Shown piece after piece: positions 58,903 to 64,000 of a DNA stretch of 64,000 bases. The stretch's first letter is position 1. Every line of letters begins with the position of its first letter. The DNA is from Ulva prolifera (Eukaryota; Chlorophyta; Ulvophyceae; Ulvales; Ulvaceae). Under the pieces are notes generated by a model that had not been told where the DNA came from, ran no database searches, and was given only the letters and a program-made list of their open reading frames with translations. The stretch is from positions 1,143,501 through 1,207,500 of the forward strand of contig CM041197.1 in the NCBI GenBank assembly GCA_023078555.1, written 5' to 3'. The position numbers were made by a program, and so were the translations under genes.

Positions 58903-60292
58903 TCAACCACCAAATTGGCTGGAACTGCGACGGCAATGGTGGATCATCTCCACAAGTAAACATGGAATGAGGATGCAGGGGGAGCGTACGCCCTCGGCAG
59001 TGGAGCCATCGGTGGAGCCGGAAGCGTCGCCGGCGGCGAAGTCGCCACGCTCGCAGCCCTCAATGACCTCAAACTCAGCTGCTGTGAGGGCCAAGATTGT
59101 GGTCGCGACGTTGGTGTTGAAGCAGTCACCCTCGATCAGAGCCTCAGCGAACGCCTACACACACGCCCACAGCTCAGAAGCTTTCGACAGTTGGCGTGCC
59201 GCATGCTGAGATCACTGCGAGCACAGATAGGCACGGTGCTCCCTGCACTGCCATGTGCCTCAGGCACTCGAGATCTCCGAGTTGCCCTGTTTGGTGAGCC
59301 ACAACACTGGCCACATTCGGGGTCACATCTACTACCGAGACATGCAACATGGTCAACAACAGTAGGTGGAAAGCGCTTGCAGGCTGCCTCGCTCTGAACA
59401 GGAAGCAGGTCTCACCTTGGTGAAGACGGTGGCGTAGGCGCGGGCAGAGCACCAGGCGAAGGCGACCGCGAAGGACTCGGCGTCACCCTCAACGCAGGCA
59501 GTCACCTCAGCGCGGGCGAAAGCGTCGGCGATGAGCTCCACGAAGGAGGACGCGGTACCCACGGACAGGGTGGCCGCATTTGCGAGGCAGTCGCATTCCT
59601 CTGCAGAGGCCGCGACGGCGGTGGCGTGCGCCTCGGCGGTGGCCTCAGCCCACGCCTCAGCGGTTGCGACGGCGGAGGCGCAACCGAACGCGATGCCGGT
59701 GGAGACGCACGCAGCCTGGGTCGCGGCCATGGCCTCGGCGATGGCAAAGCCGGAGTCTGATGCTATGGCTAGGGCGCCTGCGATCACGCCGTCAAAGTCG
59801 GGGCGGCAGAACTCGGTGAACACCGCAGCCACAGTGGTGGCGTGGGCGTTGTCCATGGCGGAGAACGTGGCTGCGCTGGCCTGGGAGGTGCAGGTCACGG
59901 CGGACAGGGTGGAGCTGGAGAAGCCGCTGCTGAAGCCACCCTCGTTTCCTTCGTTACCCTCGTTACCCTCATCACCCTCGTCACCCTCGTCGCCCTCGTC
60001 GCCGTCCTTGTCAACGACTCCGCCCTCGTCACCCTCGTCGCCCTCGTCACCCTCGTTGCCCTCATCACCCTCATCGCCTTCGTCGTTGCCGCCAAGGGTC
60101 GGGCGGGTGAAGCGATCGAGGCCCTCATTGCCCTCATCGCCCTCATCGCCCTCGTTGCCCTCGTTACCGTCGTTATCCTTGGCGAGGAGGGTGCGGGAGG
60201 TGGTGGTGCCGGTGGAGACGGCGGCGGAGGCCTGCTCTGGGGCCATGGCGGCGCCCGCGACCATCAGGCCAACTGCAGCTGCGGCGTAGATC
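58903..60292 (-). CDS. (D/N)EG-repeat and alternating-Ala protein (5' exon missing)
   Basis: The main exon is 60292-59416 (acceptor TGCAG before 60292, donor AAG/GTGAGA), joined in phase 0 to 59154-58990, which then meets a GTACGC donor or reads to a TGA at 58903. The main exon opens IYAAAAVGLMVAGAAMA.., the hydrophobic core of a signal peptide whose Met is in an unidentified upstream exon. Three tracts of DEG/NEG triplets follow, split by TTTSRTLLAKDN-like and LDRFTRPTLGG linkers, then about 200 residues with Ala at nearly every second position and about ten Cys (for example AFGCASAVATAEAWAEAT). Exon 2 adds AFAEALIEGDC. Not a family I know. The acidic Gly tracts could bind calcium and the Ala pattern suggests a beta structure or fibre, but both ideas are inference. 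Confidence 0.68.
59940..60175 (-). repeat. Codon-level repeat coding (D/N)EG triplets
   Basis: Three clusters of a 9-nt unit (GAG-GGY-RAY in coding sense) at about 60120-60175, 60045-60095 and 59943-60040 encode tandem EGD/EGN triplets. Unit number probably varies between individuals. Confidence 0.8.
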
Positions 60293-63200
60293 CTGCACTC
60301 AAACCAGGAACAGTTACAACTGCTGAACAATTCCCAGGGAATGTCAGTACATCCCAGAGCTTGCTTTAGCTGCCCTCTGCAGCCTCCAGGGCTGAAACCC
60401 CTTTGCCAGCAGCTGTATGCCAGTGGTAAGGTCACCTCAGGTACCTGTACCTGACCACACAGCTGCCAGCTGCATTTGTGACACTGATGGCAGCATATTC
60501 ATGCATGAATCCACTCTCAAAACATACTCATGCATTCAAGTCACCAGCTGGCACTAGCTGGCAATACCTGCTGTTTGTATGCTTGAATCTGTGTAATGCC
60601 TGCATACTGTTCAGCTGCCATGCATGCTACATAGTATACATGCATGAGGCAAGCTTCAAAAAGCATTTGTAAGCTGGATGGAATCCAATGATTGGCAGGC
60701 AACATCAGTTGTCAGGGCAGCTCCCAGGGCTGGCATCACTACTCATGATGTACTATGTTTTGACATGCACATTCAAATGTTTGCAAGCCATTTCCATGTA
60801 CACAGACTAGCTGTGTCCATGGCCATGGGGCAGCCTCCAGGTCAAGGATGCATGCTGCATTGAGGCATGCAGGATGTGGATTGATCATCACACAGCTCTG
60901 ACACCACACCACTGCATGCAGCTGGTACTGGGCACTTGTGCCCAATACCAGCTGCAGCTACAGCTGCCTCTCAACCTTAGCCTGCTGCAGCCGCCACCAT
61001 GTGTGCAGGCCACCATGTGTGCAGCACCGGTACATCAGACAGCACCGAAATACTCTAAACTAGCTGTTTTGAAATCAGGCTCGATCTGTCGCGGGCTGGG
61101 CGGGCCATGCTCGTGAGCGCGCTGCTCCGGCCATGACTACTGGCATCTCGCAGCACATGGCATGCATGATCACCTCCGGTACGTGCCCCAGCACAATCGA
61201 GCCACGATTCTCACGTACAGCGAAGCCGCAGTCAAAAGAGCGGTACAAACGTCACTAATAGATTGGAATAGGTCGGAAATATAGCAGCGGAAGGGCGCAC
61301 ATGTTGATGCTTTGAAGCCTGGACGTACTACGGCAATGGCGAGAGGTGTTAGCACTGCAGAGATGTTGCTGCCGCGGGACGTGACCTGTTGTGAGAGCGA
61401 GGAAGCTATACTGATAGATGGGTCAGTGATGGGAATATATACTTGGCGGTGACGTCCTCTGCAGAGTTCGATCGGTGGAGGGCGACGTCGACCATGCTCC
61501 AGCCCCGCCGGCGCGTTTGCACAATAACGCGACTGCGGATCGCGAGAAACCCCCAGAACGAGCACTTCGCAGCCATTGGTAGTACTACCACTAGTGGTAT
61601 GCATCGCCGGCCGTGGCAATCCAGCATGTCACGCGCCACGCATGCGTCCAGCACGCTGCCGCGCGCGCGTAATTCCATCCTTCGCAATCTCGGCAGTGCA
61701 TGTATGAATTACGACAGCGTGCCGCGTGTATGTACCGTGCCCCCGCGGAAGCCTCGGAAGTATGTCGACGCGCTGCATGCATGCAATGAGTCTCGTGCTG
61801 ATGCACGCCAGGTGTGGAGGAAGGCAGCTTGGTAATGCGGCCGGGCATGCGTTGCCAATCGTCACGGCCTCTGCCGCAGCTCGAGAGATCGCGCATACGT
61901 AAGCCCCGATCGTAGTATTATCCATCTGAGGTAACGGCGCGATGACCTGTGTGATGTGCTATCATGTTGTGATCTCGCACCGAGCAGTTCATGTCCATGC
62001 GTTCGAAGCGCTACGCGCGTGATGCTGTCCCAGCCTCGGGGACATCGAGCGCTGGCGTACCTATGCATGGGCCTTCAGGCACCCGGCAAAACTACATCTG
62101 AATTTGTGTGTGTGCTCATGACGATTGCAAGCCCTCGCAGGCTCGCGGGCTCTGGTTAGAGCTCCATGGCGCGATTGGTCTTGGCCGGGCTCGCAGTGCA
62201 ATGATGCAAGGTCCGTGCACGTGCATGCGGCTGCTTCCTGAACGACCACGTAGGCATTCAGAGCTGAGCTGTCGATGTGTAATGCTGCCTTCTATGCATG
62301 GCTGTGGCAGCAGCACTGCGCCTACGTGGCCATGCATAGCGTTCGGCACGCCCACAAATGCGCCCACAACACAGCCGCGGTCATGTATGTCGCAGGAAAG
62401 CAGAGCTGTGGCAATCACCCGCGGCCGTTTCGTTTTCGCGGGCGTGCCAGCTGCCAGTGTACAAGCTAGAGCTATACTACTGGCTGAAGTAGAAAGAAAA
62501 CTGGTTGATGCTAAACCACATCACGATCACGGACCGACTCGGATGTGACATGGTACTGCGTTGCCAACGGGTCTCATCAGATATCTACGTAGCCTAAGCA
62601 ATCAAAACCGACACCAGATCGCAAATTCCCAACGCTTTAGTCCGACGAGCTCCTGGGTGTCCTCAAGAGGGAGGCTGCAGCTGTCAGATACCGGAGTCGA
62701 CGGATCCGCGGAGTTGATCATCCGGGAACACGGAACCTCACGCGGAGTCATCCGGGAACTCGGACCTCACACGAAATACGATAACGGGACAGCGCACATC
62801 ACGTCGCCCACGAGTGTTGGCAATGCATGCAGGAGGCACGCAGATGCACCTCCGCAGCACTTCCGGCTCCAGTGGCCAGAAGGGTGGTCGCCACGCTGAG
62901 GCACAGCCTACCAGCACCTCCAGCCCAGCCACGGACACCCATAGATGTAGAAACACACCCACACCGGCATGCATGCTAAGATGTGTCCCGGCCCGGCAGT
63001 CATCTAGAGTTCATGAACTTATGACTCATCGGATAAAACGTGCAGTAAAGTAAATCTGAAGTAACTGAGCCGGATATCCTATTGGACATTGACAACTCCG
63101 AGTTAACGAGTGGGAATTCAGCGACTGAGACTCCACAACATGTACAAATTCCTTGTCCTTGCTCGGATTCCACAAGGAATCCTTGTGGCGTGCAAGGACC

Positions 63201-63527
63201 CAGTGGGGTACGAGTCTGACTGCTACGAGTCGTCATGGTATCAGTGCAGGACGGTGGACATCCACACACGCGGTGGAGATCCGCACACCGCCAACGCATG
63301 GTGCGGGTCGGCGGATGACGGCGCTGCCGTGTCGCTCCGCCGCTCGGGGCTGATCTGTTCTGGTACGGGGTGCAGCGGGGGCCGCGTGCGGATGCGGTTG
63401 GAGGATTGGGTGGGGGGCCCCGACGGCTTGCGCATTGGGCCGGCGCCGGCCGGGCTGCCAGCTTGGGCCGCCGCCGCGGCCACGTGGGCGGCGGGGTTGT
63501 ATTCCGTGCAGGCGTGGGCGTGTGTGT
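60293..63527. other. Three-kb gene-poor stretch before the terminal retroelement
   Basis: It must contain the missing first exon of the Ala-rich gene near its left end, but I cannot place it. TGCATG words are dense at 60480-61160. From 61.2 to 63.4 kb no coding signal is visible. Confidence 0.5.
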
Positions 63528-64000
63528 TACAAGGACAAAGGCAGCAAGGCGGGCAGCACCGCGAAAGAAGCAAACAAACGAAGCAAACACACAGAGACCC
63601 ACGCACGCGACACCCACCACGCCCAAAAAAAAACCCAGCACCGGTGCAGCAAAAGACACAGATCCGTAGACCGCCAAGCACACACCCACACACCCACAAA
63701 CCCAAACCCACACACGCACGCACAAACCCCACGGGCGACACACAACATCACAACCACCAGCACCACAACGCCCGCCGCCGTACGACAGGGCCAAACCCAA
63801 CACACTGCTGCCTGAGGCCGCCCATCATGGCCGCCCGACTGCGGGGGGGCCGCCCCGGCCCCAAGACCCACCCCCACCCCATCAAGCCACAGCATACCAC
63901 GCCAGCCCGGCACACCGCCGCGCAGCCTCGCCGGCCCACGCCGCACCGCACCCAGGACAATGCATCGCCCAAGCCGTCTCCGCAGTCCCCGCACATGCCA
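63528..64000 (-). mobile_element. Retrotransposon 3' region running off the window
   Basis: On the minus strand the sequence ends CGCCTTGCTGCCTTTGTCCTTGTA at 63528. To 63769 it is nearly identical to the 21.54 kb copy, then it continues further 5' in GC-rich sequence to the window end. This copy is longer than the truncated ones and may reach coding sequence beyond base 64000. The 5' target duplication cannot be checked. Confidence 0.75.

Noticed and set aside
59531-60369. Long plus-strand frames rich in Ser-Pro or Val-Thr-Leu
   Set aside because: Antisense translations of the (D/N)EG repeat and Ala-rich exon on the minus strand, which has proper splice sites.
63000-63803. 267-codon minus-strand frame
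   Set aside because: Crosses the retroelement 3' end into unrelated flanking DNA; not a continuous gene.

Overview
This window is eukaryotic nuclear DNA. The clearest genes are split into short exons whose GT..AG introns have matching positions and phases between paralogues. Donors are mostly GTGCGC-like. Coding exons are GC-rich with C/G at third positions. Introns and spacers are full of TGCATG/ATGCAT palindromes, long poly-C/poly-G tracts and decayed transposable elements. This suits a GC-rich unicellular alga or another protist. I cannot name the lineage from sequence alone, and I see no rRNA, tRNA or CRISPR.

Region 0-27.4 kb is a cluster of four haem peroxidases of the animal-peroxidase superfamily, each with the same exon plan (exons of about 260-310, 106, 644, 273 and 258 nt; intron phases 0,1,0,0). 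Copy A (+, 288-2797) loses its first exon at the window edge. Copy B (+, 8482-11902) has a frameshifted exon 4. Copy D (-, 13897-16966) and copy C (+, 24119-27387) look intact. A and B form one subfamily, C and D another. The catalytic residues are kept: Gln and distal His around GQF(L/V)-DHD with the haem-linking Asp, catalytic Arg and haem-linking Glu in GDVRVSE, proximal His in RLGHDLIGN, and Asn in GRNIFRGRELGLP. Signal peptides point to secreted or endomembrane enzymes.

Region 28.7-44.2 kb is a large imperfect direct duplication (U1 28731-34017, U2 39110-44095). It carries two copies of a minus-strand gene with a signal peptide and a small Cys motif, plus other conserved but decaying open segments. 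Between the units sits a 4.76 kb insertion (34022-38781), bounded by an 8-bp target duplication (ACACAGGC). It is a degenerate non-LTR retrotransposon with reverse-transcriptase motifs, a Cys/His segment and a C-terminal endonuclease-like domain. U2 preserves the matching empty site. Short copies at 17.35, 21.54 and 63.53 kb, and a 13-bp stub in both U1 and U2, share its 3' end (..TTGTA).

Region 46.7-56.9 kb holds two paralogous multi-exon minus-strand genes of a family I do not recognise; several exons pair one-to-one, two of them with identical lengths. Region 58.9-60.3 kb encodes a minus-strand protein with (D/N)EG triplet tracts followed by a long domain with alternating Ala residues. The rest is intergenic DNA with MITE-like elements (6.69, 9.55, 18.97 and 47.36 kb), palindromes, microsatellites and minisatellites.
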